Of a stretch of 64,000 nt of DNA, positions 52,837 to 61,826 are shown piece after piece. Both the position numbers and the translations under genes were made by a program. How positions within the stretch are numbered: the first letter of the stretch is position 1; every line of letters begins with the position of its first letter. The notes beneath the pieces are model-generated. The model had not been told where the DNA came from and searched no databases. It saw nothing but the letters and a program-made list of their open reading frames with translations. Source of the DNA: Stieleria varia (GTDB taxonomy: Bacteria > Planctomycetota > Planctomycetia > Pirellulales > Pirellulaceae); assembly GCF_038443385.1 (NCBI RefSeq), contig NZ_CP151726.1, positions 248,001 through 312,000 of the forward strand. The letters run 5' to 3'.

Positions 52837-53622
52837 ATGACCGATGCCACTGAGAGTCCCAAATCCTTTCCGATCACCAAGGTCCTGGTCCTGCTGGGCG
52901 TTGGCTTGATCGCGACGTACGCCTACCTGCGTTATGGCGATTCACTGACGCTGGAAAACCTCGCCGGTCACGAGACCGCGCTGCGAAACTATCGCATCGA
53001 CCATCCCATCCTGGTGTACGCAGTCGCCTTTGGCATTTACGTCGGTGTGACCGGACTTTCGCTTCCCGGAGCGGCCGTCTTGACGCTCGTCATGGCCTGG
53101 TACTTTGGGTTCGCACGAGCAATGGTCCTGGTCAGCTTTGCTTCCACAACCGGCGCGACCGTCGCATTTCTGCTCAGCCGTTTTCTACTACGCGACACCA
53201 TCCAATCTCGCTTTGGTGATCGACTTGCGACGTTCAATGAAAATCTGGAGCGTGAAGGCGCGTTTTATCTGTTCACGCTGCGACTGATCCCGGCGGTACC
53301 GTTCTTCGTGATCAACGTCGTCATGGGCCTGACTCCGATGAAGACTTGGACGTTTTGGTGGGTCAGCCAACTCGGAATGCTCGCGGGGACCGCAGTCTAC
53401 GTTTACGCCGGCGCAAGTTTCCCCACGCTCAATGCACTGGCTGAAAATGGTGCGGGAGGCATCCTCTCGTGGAAACTGATCGTCGCCTTTATCGCCTTAG
53501 GTTTGTTTCCTCTCGCCGCCAAAAAGATCATTGGATCGGTCAAGCGAAATCGGGGAATCGAAACACGGACGACCGATGACGCGAGAGAGCATGCTGAAAA
53601 AGGAATCTCTAGTGAGCAATGA
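52837..53622 (+). CDS. TVP38/TMEM64 family membrane protein
   Basis: 261 residues with about six hydrophobic segments. Family features are ILVYAVAFGIYVGVTGLSLP, GAAVLTLVMAWYFGFARAM, ATVAFLLSRFLLRDTI and YLFTLRLIPAVPFFVINVVM with the conserved R-x-I-P-x-x-P loop. These DedA-like proteins are thought to move lipids or related molecules across the membrane. It overlaps the next gene, a pyridine-nucleotide disulfide reductase; the two are fused in one protein in many bacteria, which supports a joint function. Confidence 0.9.
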   Translation: MTDATESPKSFPITKVLVLLGVGLIATYAYLRYGDSLTLENLAGHETALRNYRIDHPILVYAVAFGIYVGVTGLSLPGAAVLTLVMAWYFGFARAMVLVSFASTTGATVAFLLSRFLLRDTIQSRFGDRLATFNENLEREGAFYLFTLRLIPAVPFFVINVVMGLTPMKTWTFWWVSQLGMLAGTAVYVYAGASFPTLNALAENGAGGILSWKLIVAFIALGLFPLAAKKIIGSVKRNRGIETRTTDDAREHAEKGISSEQ

Positions 53623-55156
53623 AACCATGTACGCAGCCCATCACGACTCACCCGAGTTGCAGCCTTTTGATCAGTACAACCAAAAACTTGCGGAGAATGT
53701 CCATCCGCCTCAGTGGGTCAATCCGACTCCGTCGGGTCGTTACAACCTCGTCGTCATCGGCGCGGGTACCGCCGGACTGGTGACGGCCGCGGGAGCCGCC
53801 GGTCTGGGGGCCAAGGTCGCTTTGATCGAACGCAACTTGATGGGAGGCGATTGCTTGAACGTCGGATGCGTCCCCTCCAAAGCCATCATCAGCGCTGCCC
53901 GAGTCGCAGCGACCGCGCGCGGCGGAGACGAATTCGGTATCCACGTCGACAATGTGACGGTGGACTTCGGCAAAGTCATGGAACGGATGCGCCGACTTCG
54001 CGCCGACATCAGCCCCCACGACTCGGCCGCACGTTTCCGCGATTTGGGCATCGATGTCTTCATCGGTTCGGGCAAGTTCACGTCGTCGGACACGGTTTCC
54101 GTCGCAGGACGAGATTTGAAGTTCAAACGAGCCGTGATTGCGACCGGTGCTCGGGCGGCCAAGCTGTCCATACCCGGCTGGGACGAGATCCAACCCCTGA
54201 CCAACGAAACGATTTTTTCCCTGACCGAGCTGCCGAAACGATTGACCGTGATCGGTGGCGGTCCCATCGGCTGTGAGCTGGCTCAGTCGTTCGCCCGATT
54301 CGGCAGCGAAGTCACGCAAATCGAAAAGGCGACGCACATCTTGGCCCGCGAAGATTCAGATGCCGCCGCGATCGTCCAATCATCCATGGCTCGCGACGGA
54401 GTGAAATTCGTGCTCAATGCGAACGTCACTGGATTCTTTCAACGTGGTGATGAAAAAGTCACTGTCTATGAGATCGAAGGCATCGAGCACGAAGTCATCA
54501 GTGATGAGGTCCTGATCGGTATCGGTCGCACTCCCAACGTCGATGGCATGGGTTTGGAAACCGTGGGCGTGCAATACGACGCTCGCCAAGGCGTGCAAGT
54601 CAACGACAGGTTGCAAACCTCCAATCCAAGGATCTGGGCCACCGGTGATGTCGCGTCCCGATTCAAGTTCACCCATGCCGCTGACTTCCTCGCTCGACTG
54701 ACGATTGGGAACACGCTGTTCATGGGTCGAAGCAAAGCGAGTTCGCTCGTGATCCCCTGGTCGACGTACACCTCACCCGAACTGGCTCACGTCGGATTAT
54801 TGCCCGATCAAGCGGCACAGCGAGGAATCAAAATCGATACCTACACGCAACCGCTGTCGGGAGTCGACCGAGCCATCTTGGAAGGCAGAACAGAGGGATT
54901 CGCACGGGTGCACGTCAAAAAGGGTACCGATAAAATCGTCGGCGCAACCGTCGTGGCCGAAAACGCGGGCGATCTCATCAGCGAGTTCACCATGGCGATG
55001 ACGCATGGCCTGGGACTGAAAAAAATCGGGTCAACGATCCATCCGTATCCCACGCAAGCCGAATCCATACGAAAGCTGGGTGACCAATACAACAAAACTC
55101 GCCTCACCCCGTTTGTCGCTAAACTATTCAACAATTGGCTCCGCTGGACTCGCTAA
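53612..55156 (+). CDS. FAD-dependent pyridine nucleotide-disulfide oxidoreductase (mercuric-reductase-like)
   Basis: About 514 residues; GTG 53612 has a Shine-Dalgarno-like AAGGA upstream, ATG 53627 is the alternative. The FAD-binding VVIGAGTAGLVTAAGAAGLG, the redox-active pair GGDCLNVGCVPSKA, the NAD(P) fold VIGGGPIGCELAQSF, the second FAD motif NPRIWATGDVA, and the dimerisation-domain ending GLGLKKIGSTIHPYPTQAES are all seen. No N-terminal HMA domain or C-terminal Cys pair of true MerA, so mercury is not the likely substrate. Coupled to the TVP38 gene. Confidence 0.9.
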   Translation: MSNETMYAAHHDSPELQPFDQYNQKLAENVHPPQWVNPTPSGRYNLVVIGAGTAGLVTAAGAAGLGAKVALIERNLMGGDCLNVGCVPSKAIISAARVAATARGGDEFGIHVDNVTVDFGKVMERMRRLRADISPHDSAARFRDLGIDVFIGSGKFTSSDTVSVAGRDLKFKRAVIATGARAAKLSIPGWDEIQPLTNETIFSLTELPKRLTVIGGGPIGCELAQSFARFGSEVTQIEKATHILAREDSDAAAIVQSSMARDGVKFVLNANVTGFFQRGDEKVTVYEIEGIEHEVISDEVLIGIGRTPNVDGMGLETVGVQYDARQGVQVNDRLQTSNPRIWATGDVASRFKFTHAADFLARLTIGNTLFMGRSKASSLVIPWSTYTSPELAHVGLLPDQAAQRGIKIDTYTQPLSGVDRAILEGRTEGFARVHVKKGTDKIVGATVVAENAGDLISEFTMAMTHGLGLKKIGSTIHPYPTQAESIRKLGDQYNKTRLTPFVAKLFNNWLRWTR

Positions 55157-55179
55157 TCCGCCAACTCTCTACATCCCCG

Positions 55180-55201
55180 TAATGGGATTCGCCAGAATTC
55201 C
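55180..55201. repeat. Dispersed repeat GGGATTCGCCAGAATTCC, copy 4
   Basis: Copy beginning TAATGGG, 24 bp after the reductase stop codon. Confidence 0.9.
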
Positions 55202-55260
55202 CTCCCCAGACCAACTCACGCACCAACGCTCCCGTCGATCCCCACGAGCAAGGGCACCGC

Positions 55261-56076
55261 ATGATTCGTTTTTCCTGTCCCGCCTGCAAGAAATCCTACA
55301 AAGCACCACCCGAGACGGCGGGCAAGCAAACCGTTTGCCAAGGTTGCGGTCAACGATTCCAAATCCCCGCATCACCGCAACCCGTGGAAGAAATTCCTGT
55401 GGTTGTTGCGCAGCCGGTCGATGAAATCCCTCAGCAACAGGAGCCGCCCTGGGCACGATGGCTCACCGAGTGTCAGCAGCGGTTCGGCGCTGCGCCACGT
55501 GATTTCGATGCCCCGACCAGCGAGTACCTCAAGATGGAGATGAGCTGGGTCTACGGCTGGCTCTTTTTCGTTCCCCTCTGCAAATTGCTCAAGAGCAGTC
55601 GCCAACGAAGCATCTTTCGTCAAGGCAGCGTGGTCTGGGCGCACATCATCCAAGCGAACGGTGAACTATGGGGTCCGGCAACGCCCACTCGCGAAGACAA
55701 CGGTGACGCTCCCGGCGAAATGGTGTTTTCACTGGACACCACCGGCAAGATCACACCTGCCTACCTGGCGTCGGTCGCCGAAAAAATCGCGGCAACGCGT
55801 GGCCAACCCAGCAATGACGCCGAGCTAAAACGAATCGGCGATTATCTCGAAGCGGAAACGGTGAGGGCGTTCGGCTGGAACGCTCCCAAGCGTTTCACCC
55901 CGAATGTGCCATGTTACATTTCGACCACGATGTTTCTTCGCAAACATCTGCCCGGTGGTTACTTGCACGAAACCTTTCTGCCCGTCGTTGTTTCCCACAA
56001 GGCTCCCTATTTCATCATGCCATTGCCCGAGCGATTCTGGTCACCAGAACTGTTGGCCTGGTGGACCAGTCAGTGA
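55261..56076 (+). CDS. Zinc-ribbon protein of unknown function
   Basis: 271 residues. The first 35 form a zinc ribbon (FSCPACKKSYKAPPETAGKQ then VCQGCGQRF), the usual planctomycete MJ0042-like opening. A Pro/Val/Gln linker follows, then a globular domain rich in Trp (MSWVYGWLFFVPLCKLLKSS, GSVVWAHIIQANGELWGPAT). No membrane helix. The large domain is not recognised; it could be a conserved planctomycete protein of unknown role. Confidence 0.75.
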   Translation: MIRFSCPACKKSYKAPPETAGKQTVCQGCGQRFQIPASPQPVEEIPVVVAQPVDEIPQQQEPPWARWLTECQQRFGAAPRDFDAPTSEYLKMEMSWVYGWLFFVPLCKLLKSSRQRSIFRQGSVVWAHIIQANGELWGPATPTREDNGDAPGEMVFSLDTTGKITPAYLASVAEKIAATRGQPSNDAELKRIGDYLEAETVRAFGWNAPKRFTPNVPCYISTTMFLRKHLPGGYLHETFLPVVVSHKAPYFIMPLPERFWSPELLAWWTSQ

Positions 56077-56278
56077 TTTGCAAGGTGACAAGGAGGGGAC
56101 TGTTTGTGCAAGTTAATGATCGGGAATGGCAATACGCTTGGCGGGGCACGCTATCGACTGGAAAGTCGAGTGACGATTGTCGTTCGACTTTCCAAGTCGA
56201 AAACGAAAACGAACATCCGCCCAAACACAAACCATACGCTGTGTGCCGTGCTGCGCAACTGTGACCTCTCCCGGCGCA

Positions 56279-56587
56279 GGAGACTGCCGATTGAGTGAGC
56301 CGCAAGGCGCTAGCCGCGGGCCCAATGGTGTTGACGAACCCCTTCGAGGCCCGTGGCTAGCCCGGATATTGCATCAGCCGGAGTGCGCTAGCACCCGGTT
56401 CTCGCATTTTGCCGTGTGAACCGGACGCTATCGCGTTCCGGCTGATGTATCAAACAGCAACGTCCTACTTTCAACCTAAACCAAGTCTCTACTATCACTT
56501 GCGTCGTAGTGACAGACGCCCATGCAATATCCGGGCTAGCGCCATCGGCTCACAGTGATAACGCAACACGATTAAATCAGCAGTCTC
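56279..56587. repeat. Second copy of the 131-bp palindromic element, split by an insertion
   Basis: Left half 56279-56360 and right half 56536-56587 align with 40821-40951, e.g. GGAGACTGCcGATTgAGT and ATTAAATCAGCAGTCTC. Removing 175 bp plus one CTAG restores an uninterrupted copy of nearly the same length. Confidence 0.9.
56361..56535. mobile_element. 175-bp MITE-like element with 14-bp TIRs and CTAG duplication
   Basis: Terminal inverted repeats CCCGGATATTGCAT (56361-56374) and ATGCAATATCCGGG (56522-56535). CTAG is present on both sides (56357-56360 and 56536-56539) but once in the empty copy at 40821-40951. Inside, 30-nt imperfect arms at 56372-56401 and 56418-56447 form a hairpin. No coding capacity, so it would need a transposase in trans. 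Confidence 0.82.
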
Positions 56588-56709
56588 GCTCCTTGGGGGA
56601 GGTGACAGTGGACAAGAAATGACTCAAAGAATAACGCCGAATGATTGAGTCAAAACCAGCCTCTTGAACAGCCCAGCCTATGCATGGCCAAATGCTGATT
56701 CAATCATCC

Positions 56710-58308
56710 CTACCGCGGCAATACCCCGCTCGCTTGAAACGGCTTGCGACCCAGCGGAGCCGTGCGGCCGTGATCTCTCACCGTCAATTCACTCAGCAAC
56801 TCTTGCATCTGTCGCCTCTTCTCTGGATCGGTGAAATACAAGTTCTTTGTCTCGCCTGGATCAACCCCGAGATCGTACAACTGGCCGGGAGCATCCGGAG
56901 CAGACTCCGGCAATCTGTACTGCTTCAGAAGTCCGTCTTCGTATCCATTGCCACCCGAACCGGAGTGATTGAGGAGTTTCCAGTTGCCCTGACGCAATTG
57001 AAATTCTCCGCGAAAACTCTGAGTCAGCATGTGCGGCCGCACCGAAAGCGTTTCATCTTGCATGCCCAACATCACTGGTAACATGTCAAAACTGTCGACC
57101 GCGACATCATCCGGCAACGGGTAACCGACCACCGAAGCCAGTGTTGCAAAGATGTCCGTCGTGTTGGTCAATTGCCGGCTGACTTGGCCTGTTGGAATCT
57201 TCCCCGGCCAGCGAGCGATGAACGGCACGCGATGTCCGCCTTCCCATCCGTCTCGCTTCATGCCTCGAAAACCGCCCGCTGCGTCATGTTGATGATCCGT
57301 TCGCATCCAATGGGTGTGTAACGTCTCAGGACCGTTGTCCGAATGGAACAGGACCAACGTTTCATCGTCGATGCCCAATTTCTGCAGGGAGTCTAACAAA
57401 CGTCCCGTCAACGCGTCGAGCTCTGCGACAAAATCACCTCGCGCACCGGCTTGGGTCACACCGTTGAACTCATCGGCAGGCAAGACCGGAGCATGGGCGA
57501 TTTGCGTCGACAGGATGACAAAGAACGGTTGATCCGGCTGCTGGTTTAGGTGTTCGCTGATGAACGCCGTCGTCTTGTCATAGAAAAGCAAGTCCGCATC
57601 GACGAAACGATACCCCGGTGACTTCCACCCTTCGTCGTTGTCCCATCGCCATTTCCCGCCCGGATTGGGCAGCGAATCTCGCTTGTGACGCTCACTCGCG
57701 GGAACCACGACGTTTCCATTCTCGATGTACAGGTACAGCGGATCCGTGGTCGGGCAATTCGGTGTAACGAATGACTCGTCAAAGCCACGACGGTTGGGAC
57801 CATCGACCAGTGGCGTGCTCTTTTCGTAATCGATCAACAACGAGTTATCAAAACCGCCGCCGAGTTGTTTGCCGGACTTGTCTAACCACGTGAGCCCCAA
57901 ATGCCATTTGCCGAACACGCCCGTCCGGTAGCCCTTTTCTTTCAACATCTCTGCGATCGTGAGTTTTCCCGGCGCGAGATAGCTTGGTCCACCAGGCCCT
58001 TCGAAGGCGGTCGGGCGCCGACCGGTTCGGCAAACCAGATTCCCCGACAGGAGCCCGTAACGTGACGGAGAGCAGATCGTTGCGGGACTGTGAGCGTCCA
58101 AGAATTTAATGCCCTCGGCCGCCATCCGATCCAGGCGAGGCGTTCGGTAGGCCGCCTCTGGGTTGTAGGTCGACAGGTCACCATAGCCCAAATCGTCCGC
58201 GTAAATGATGACGATGTTGGGCAGCTGCTCGGACGCAGCTTGGGTTGTAGACACCAGCACTGCGATTGAAACGAACAACAAAACAAGATGTCGAGGCATT
58301 GAAAACAA
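56710..58308 (-). CDS. Secreted sulfatase (formylglycine-dependent, arylsulfatase family)
   Basis: 532 residues. Signal peptide HLVLLFVSIAVLVSTTQAAS. Metal ligands in NIVIIYADDLGYGDLSTY; the modification site is Cys79 in ICSPSRYGLLSG (C-x-P-S-R; the usual TG that follows is SG). Then VFGKWHLGL, ILSTQIAHAPVLPADEFN and LFHSDNGPET complete the S1 sulfatase pattern. It would remove sulfate esters from marine polysaccharides in the periplasm or outside, after conversion of Cys79 to formylglycine by a separate enzyme. No glycosidase is adjacent. Confidence 0.94.
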   Translation of the reverse strand: MFSMPRHLVLLFVSIAVLVSTTQAASEQLPNIVIIYADDLGYGDLSTYNPEAAYRTPRLDRMAAEGIKFLDAHSPATICSPSRYGLLSGNLVCRTGRRPTAFEGPGGPSYLAPGKLTIAEMLKEKGYRTGVFGKWHLGLTWLDKSGKQLGGGFDNSLLIDYEKSTPLVDGPNRRGFDESFVTPNCPTTDPLYLYIENGNVVVPASERHKRDSLPNPGGKWRWDNDEGWKSPGYRFVDADLLFYDKTTAFISEHLNQQPDQPFFVILSTQIAHAPVLPADEFNGVTQAGARGDFVAELDALTGRLLDSLQKLGIDDETLVLFHSDNGPETLHTHWMRTDHQHDAAGGFRGMKRDGWEGGHRVPFIARWPGKIPTGQVSRQLTNTTDIFATLASVVGYPLPDDVAVDSFDMLPVMLGMQDETLSVRPHMLTQSFRGEFQLRQGNWKLLNHSGSGGNGYEDGLLKQYRLPESAPDAPGQLYDLGVDPGETKNLYFTDPEKRRQMQELLSELTVRDHGRTAPLGRKPFQASGVLPR

Positions 58309-58471
58309 CCTAGAAAAATCGAGTTGGCGATGACACAGTGATTAAACGCCTGACGGGCACCTCGAAAGCATCAATGTTGGAGTCCAGGCTTCAGCCGCTC
58401 ACGCCTGCATCTTACCAGGACTCGATCGCCTAAAGGCTATGCTCCAACGCCGGAGTCCCGGCATTCGCCGC

Positions 58472-61400
58472 TCACGATGCGTTTTCCTTTCGCGTCGGAC
58501 TTGCCAGCAGGTAGTAAAACACCGGTGTCAAGAAGATCCCAAAGAATGTGACTCCCAGCATTCCGGAGAAGACCGCGATCCCCAGCGTGGATCGCATCTC
58601 TGCCCCGGCACCACTGGCCAACGCCAACGGGACCACGCCCAGAATAAACGCCAGCGATGTCATGATGATCGGCCTCAATCGCAATCGGCATGCTTCGATC
58701 GTCGCATCGAATTTGCTCATGCCGCCCTCTTGCTGTTCTTTGGCAAACTCAACGATCAAGATCGCATTCTTGCTGGCCAAACCCACCAGGACCACAAACC
58801 CGATTTGAACAAAGATGTTGATATCCATCCCCGCAATCGCGATGCCCACGACGGCACACAGCAGACACATTGGTACCACCAGAACGACCGCCAGCGGTAG
58901 CTTCAGACTTTCATACTGAGCCGCCAAAACGAGAAAGACCAACACGACGGCCAATCCGAACACGATCAGTGCCGTGTTGCCTGCTTGGATCTGCAAGAAC
59001 GTCAACTCCGTCCACTGCGTATCGAATCCAAACGCGAGATTCTCGTCAACTACTCTCTCCACCGTCTCGATGGTATCACCGGAGCTGACACCAGGCATTG
59101 CAACGCCATTGATCGCCGCCGCCGTGAATCCGTTGTATCGCATCACCGATGCCGGACCGGTGGTGTCCTCGACACTGGCCAACGCTCCCATTGGAATCAT
59201 CTTGCCATTCTGATTGCGAACGTACAACGCAGTGACTTGATCGGGGGTCAATCGATAGAGCGGATCGGCCTGCAGATTGACTTGCCATGTTCGCCCAAAC
59301 GCATTGAAATCGTTGACGTAGTAGCCGCCCAAGTAGGTCTGCAGCGTGGAGAACACTTCACTCAGAGCGACGTTCATGGATTTGCATTTTTCTCGATCAA
59401 CATCGATAAACATCTGCGGCGTGTTCGCGCGAAAACCACTTTGCATCCCGAGAATCGTCGGTTCGCCGGAGCCTTTGATCGATAACATTTGGCTGGCTTT
59501 CTCCAGCTCACTCAAACCAAGTTGCCCGACGTCTCGAACGATGATCTTAAACCCTCCACCGCTGCCCAATCCGTCCACCGGTGGCGGCCCGAAGACTGAA
59601 ACACGTGCATCGATGATCTCCTTGGCCGCGATCAAACGAATCTTGGTTGCGATCCGCTCCGAGTACAAGGCATCGGAGTCTCGATCGTGAAAAGGATCCA
59701 GCAACACAAACAGGGACGCAAAGTTTGACCCCACGGCGTTTTGCACAATCGACTGCCCGACGATCTCAAGGGTGTGATTGATGCCTTCGATTCCCTTCTG
59801 CTGATCAGCACCATCGGTCGATTCAACATGTTGATTGCTGTCCTCATGGTGGGCTTGGCTGGCATGCATGTCCGCCTGGACCGCAAGACTCAATTGCTCG
59901 CTATCCCCGCTTCGGGAGCCAATCAACAACTCGCTCAGTCGACGAACGACCGCTTCGCTGCGTTCCAGCGAAGCCGAATCGGGGAGCTGGATGTCCACCA
60001 ACAAATAGCCCTTGTCCTGTGCCGGAACAAAGCCGACCGGAACCGAAGTCATCGTCTTGTAGGTCGCCCACAGCAAGCCCACATACACGACGAGCACCAA
60101 TACCGATAATCGCACCAGCCAGCCGGCCGACTTTGCGTAGAAGTTCGAGACGAAGCCGAAGAATCGGTTGAACAGTTTAAAGAACCATCCGAACAGGAAG
60201 TTGATCAAACGCGACAACGGATCGCGTTGTTCATCCTTGGGACGTAACAGCAATGCGCTCAATGCGGGACTGAGTGTCAACGAGTTCACGGCACTGAAAA
60301 AGGTCGACACCGCAATCGTGGCCGCGAACTGTTTGAAGAATTGCCCCGTGATCCCTGAAATGAACAGGCAGGGGATGAACACGCACATCAAAACCAACGA
60401 AATGGCAATGATCGGAGTGGTCACCTCACGCATCGCCTGCTCCGACGCCTCAACAGGCGACATGCCGTGTTCCAATTTATGCTCAATCGCCTCGACCACG
60501 ACGATCGCATCGTCCACGACGATGCCGATCGCCAAGACCAATCCGAACAGGGACAGATTGTTCAAGCTGAAACCGATGGCCGCCATCACGGCAAAGGTAC
60601 CGATGATTGCCACGGGAACCGCGATCAAAGGAATGATCGCTGCTCGCCACGACTGCAAGAACATCAACACGACAATCGCCACCAAAATGATCGCGTCCCG
60701 CAGCGACTTGAACACCTCTGCGATGGACTCCGAAATGAACGGAGTCGTGTCGTAGCTGATCGAATAGGCGACACCCGATGGAAACTTGGCACTGATCTGT
60801 TCCATCTTTTCACGAATCGCGTCGGCGGTGTCCAACGCGTTGGACCCTGGTAACTGATAAATCATCAGCCCAGACGCAGGCACTCCGTCCAGTTTGCACA
60901 TCGTGTCTTCAAAGCCCGCTCCAAAATCGATTCCGCCAAACGATTTGCCGTTCTCGTCGGTGCGTTTCTCTGTAACGACTTCGCTCAGGCGTACCAGTTG
61001 CCCTGTTTCGCCGGTCTTGATGACGATCTGGGAAAACTGATCTGGCGAGGAAAGTCGACCGAGCGTTTTCAGTGTGTATTGAAAGTCTTGACCGACAGGC
61101 ACCGGCTGACGCCCCAACGCCCCGGCGGCAACCTGAACGTTCTGTTCTCGCAGCGCACCGATCACGTCATTTGCGGTCAGGCCCAACGCGGCCATGCGAT
61201 CGGGATCCAGCCAGACACGCATGCTGTAGTCTCGTTGCCCGATCAACGAGATGTTTCCCACGCCATTGATCCGCGCCAACTCGTCTTTGATTCGGATCGT
61301 CGCGTAGTTGCTCAAGTACAACTGGTCACGCGACTGATCGGGCGAAAACAGGCTGACTGCCAGCAGTGCATTGGACGAACTTTTAACGACTGAAACACCG

Positions 61401-61774
61401 TTGCTCTTGACTTCAGCCGGCAGGATCGGCGTGGCTAGATTCACGCGGTTCTGAACCAAGACCTGAGCCATGTCCAGATTCGTTCCCACCGCGAAGGTAA
61501 CGGTCAATGAGTAGCCGCCATCGTTGGTGGACTGGCTGGACATGTAGAGCATGTTCTCGACGCCAGTCACCTGCTGCTCGATCGGCGCCGCGACCGTCGC
61601 TGCGACGACTTCGCTGCTGGCCCCCGGATACTTCGTCATCACCAGCACAGACGGAGGCGTGATCTCTGGGTACTGGGCGATCGGCAGTGTCCAAACAAAA
61701 ATGCCGCCGGCCAAGACGATCAATACCGAAATGACGCAGGCAAAGATTGGACGTTTGATGAAGAATTGGGACAT
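58472..61774 (-). CDS. RND (HAE1) multidrug efflux transporter, AcrB-like
   Basis: 1,100 residues. Twelve transmembrane helices in the usual 1 + 5 and 1 + 5 pattern: CVISVLIVLAGGIFVWTLPI at the start, then the block with LAIGIVVDDAIVVVEAIEHK (the paired Asp residues of the proton relay), and a second half ending AVFSGMLGVTFFGIFLTPVF. Large periplasmic loops follow TM1 and TM7. A His-rich insert near residue 630 (ADMHASQAHHEDSNQHVEST) is not seen in standard AcrB. The adaptor is encoded just upstream (52-bp gap); no TolC-like outer membrane gene lies in the window. Confidence 0.94.
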   Translation of the reverse strand: MSQFFIKRPIFACVISVLIVLAGGIFVWTLPIAQYPEITPPSVLVMTKYPGASSEVVAATVAAPIEQQVTGVENMLYMSSQSTNDGGYSLTVTFAVGTNLDMAQVLVQNRVNLATPILPAEVKSNGVSVVKSSSNALLAVSLFSPDQSRDQLYLSNYATIRIKDELARINGVGNISLIGQRDYSMRVWLDPDRMAALGLTANDVIGALREQNVQVAAGALGRQPVPVGQDFQYTLKTLGRLSSPDQFSQIVIKTGETGQLVRLSEVVTEKRTDENGKSFGGIDFGAGFEDTMCKLDGVPASGLMIYQLPGSNALDTADAIREKMEQISAKFPSGVAYSISYDTTPFISESIAEVFKSLRDAIILVAIVVLMFLQSWRAAIIPLIAVPVAIIGTFAVMAAIGFSLNNLSLFGLVLAIGIVVDDAIVVVEAIEHKLEHGMSPVEASEQAMREVTTPIIAISLVLMCVFIPCLFISGITGQFFKQFAATIAVSTFFSAVNSLTLSPALSALLLRPKDEQRDPLSRLINFLFGWFFKLFNRFFGFVSNFYAKSAGWLVRLSVLVLVVYVGLLWATYKTMTSVPVGFVPAQDKGYLLVDIQLPDSASLERSEAVVRRLSELLIGSRSGDSEQLSLAVQADMHASQAHHEDSNQHVESTDGADQQKGIEGINHTLEIVGQSIVQNAVGSNFASLFVLLDPFHDRDSDALYSERIATKIRLIAAKEIIDARVSVFGPPPVDGLGSGGGFKIIVRDVGQLGLSELEKASQMLSIKGSGEPTILGMQSGFRANTPQMFIDVDREKCKSMNVALSEVFSTLQTYLGGYYVNDFNAFGRTWQVNLQADPLYRLTPDQVTALYVRNQNGKMIPMGALASVEDTTGPASVMRYNGFTAAAINGVAMPGVSSGDTIETVERVVDENLAFGFDTQWTELTFLQIQAGNTALIVFGLAVVLVFLVLAAQYESLKLPLAVVLVVPMCLLCAVVGIAIAGMDINIFVQIGFVVLVGLASKNAILIVEFAKEQQEGGMSKFDATIEACRLRLRPIIMTSLAFILGVVPLALASGAGAEMRSTLGIAVFSGMLGVTFFGIFLTPVFYYLLASPTRKENAS

Positions 61775-61826
61775 CGAGTTTCAGCTTTTCAAAGATGGAG
61801 TTCAAAGGATCGCCGCAGGACCGCAG

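Larger units (their letters stand above)
56077..56709. other. Gene-free repeat region
   Basis: About 630 bp between the zinc-ribbon gene and the sulfatase, dominated by the palindromic element at 56279-56587 and the element nested inside it. Nothing coding is supported. Confidence 0.6.

Noticed and set aside
53612-55156. True mercuric reductase (MerA)
   Set aside because: The CxxxxC redox pair is present, but the C-terminal Cys pair and HMA domain are missing and the neighbour is a TVP38 protein, not mer genes.
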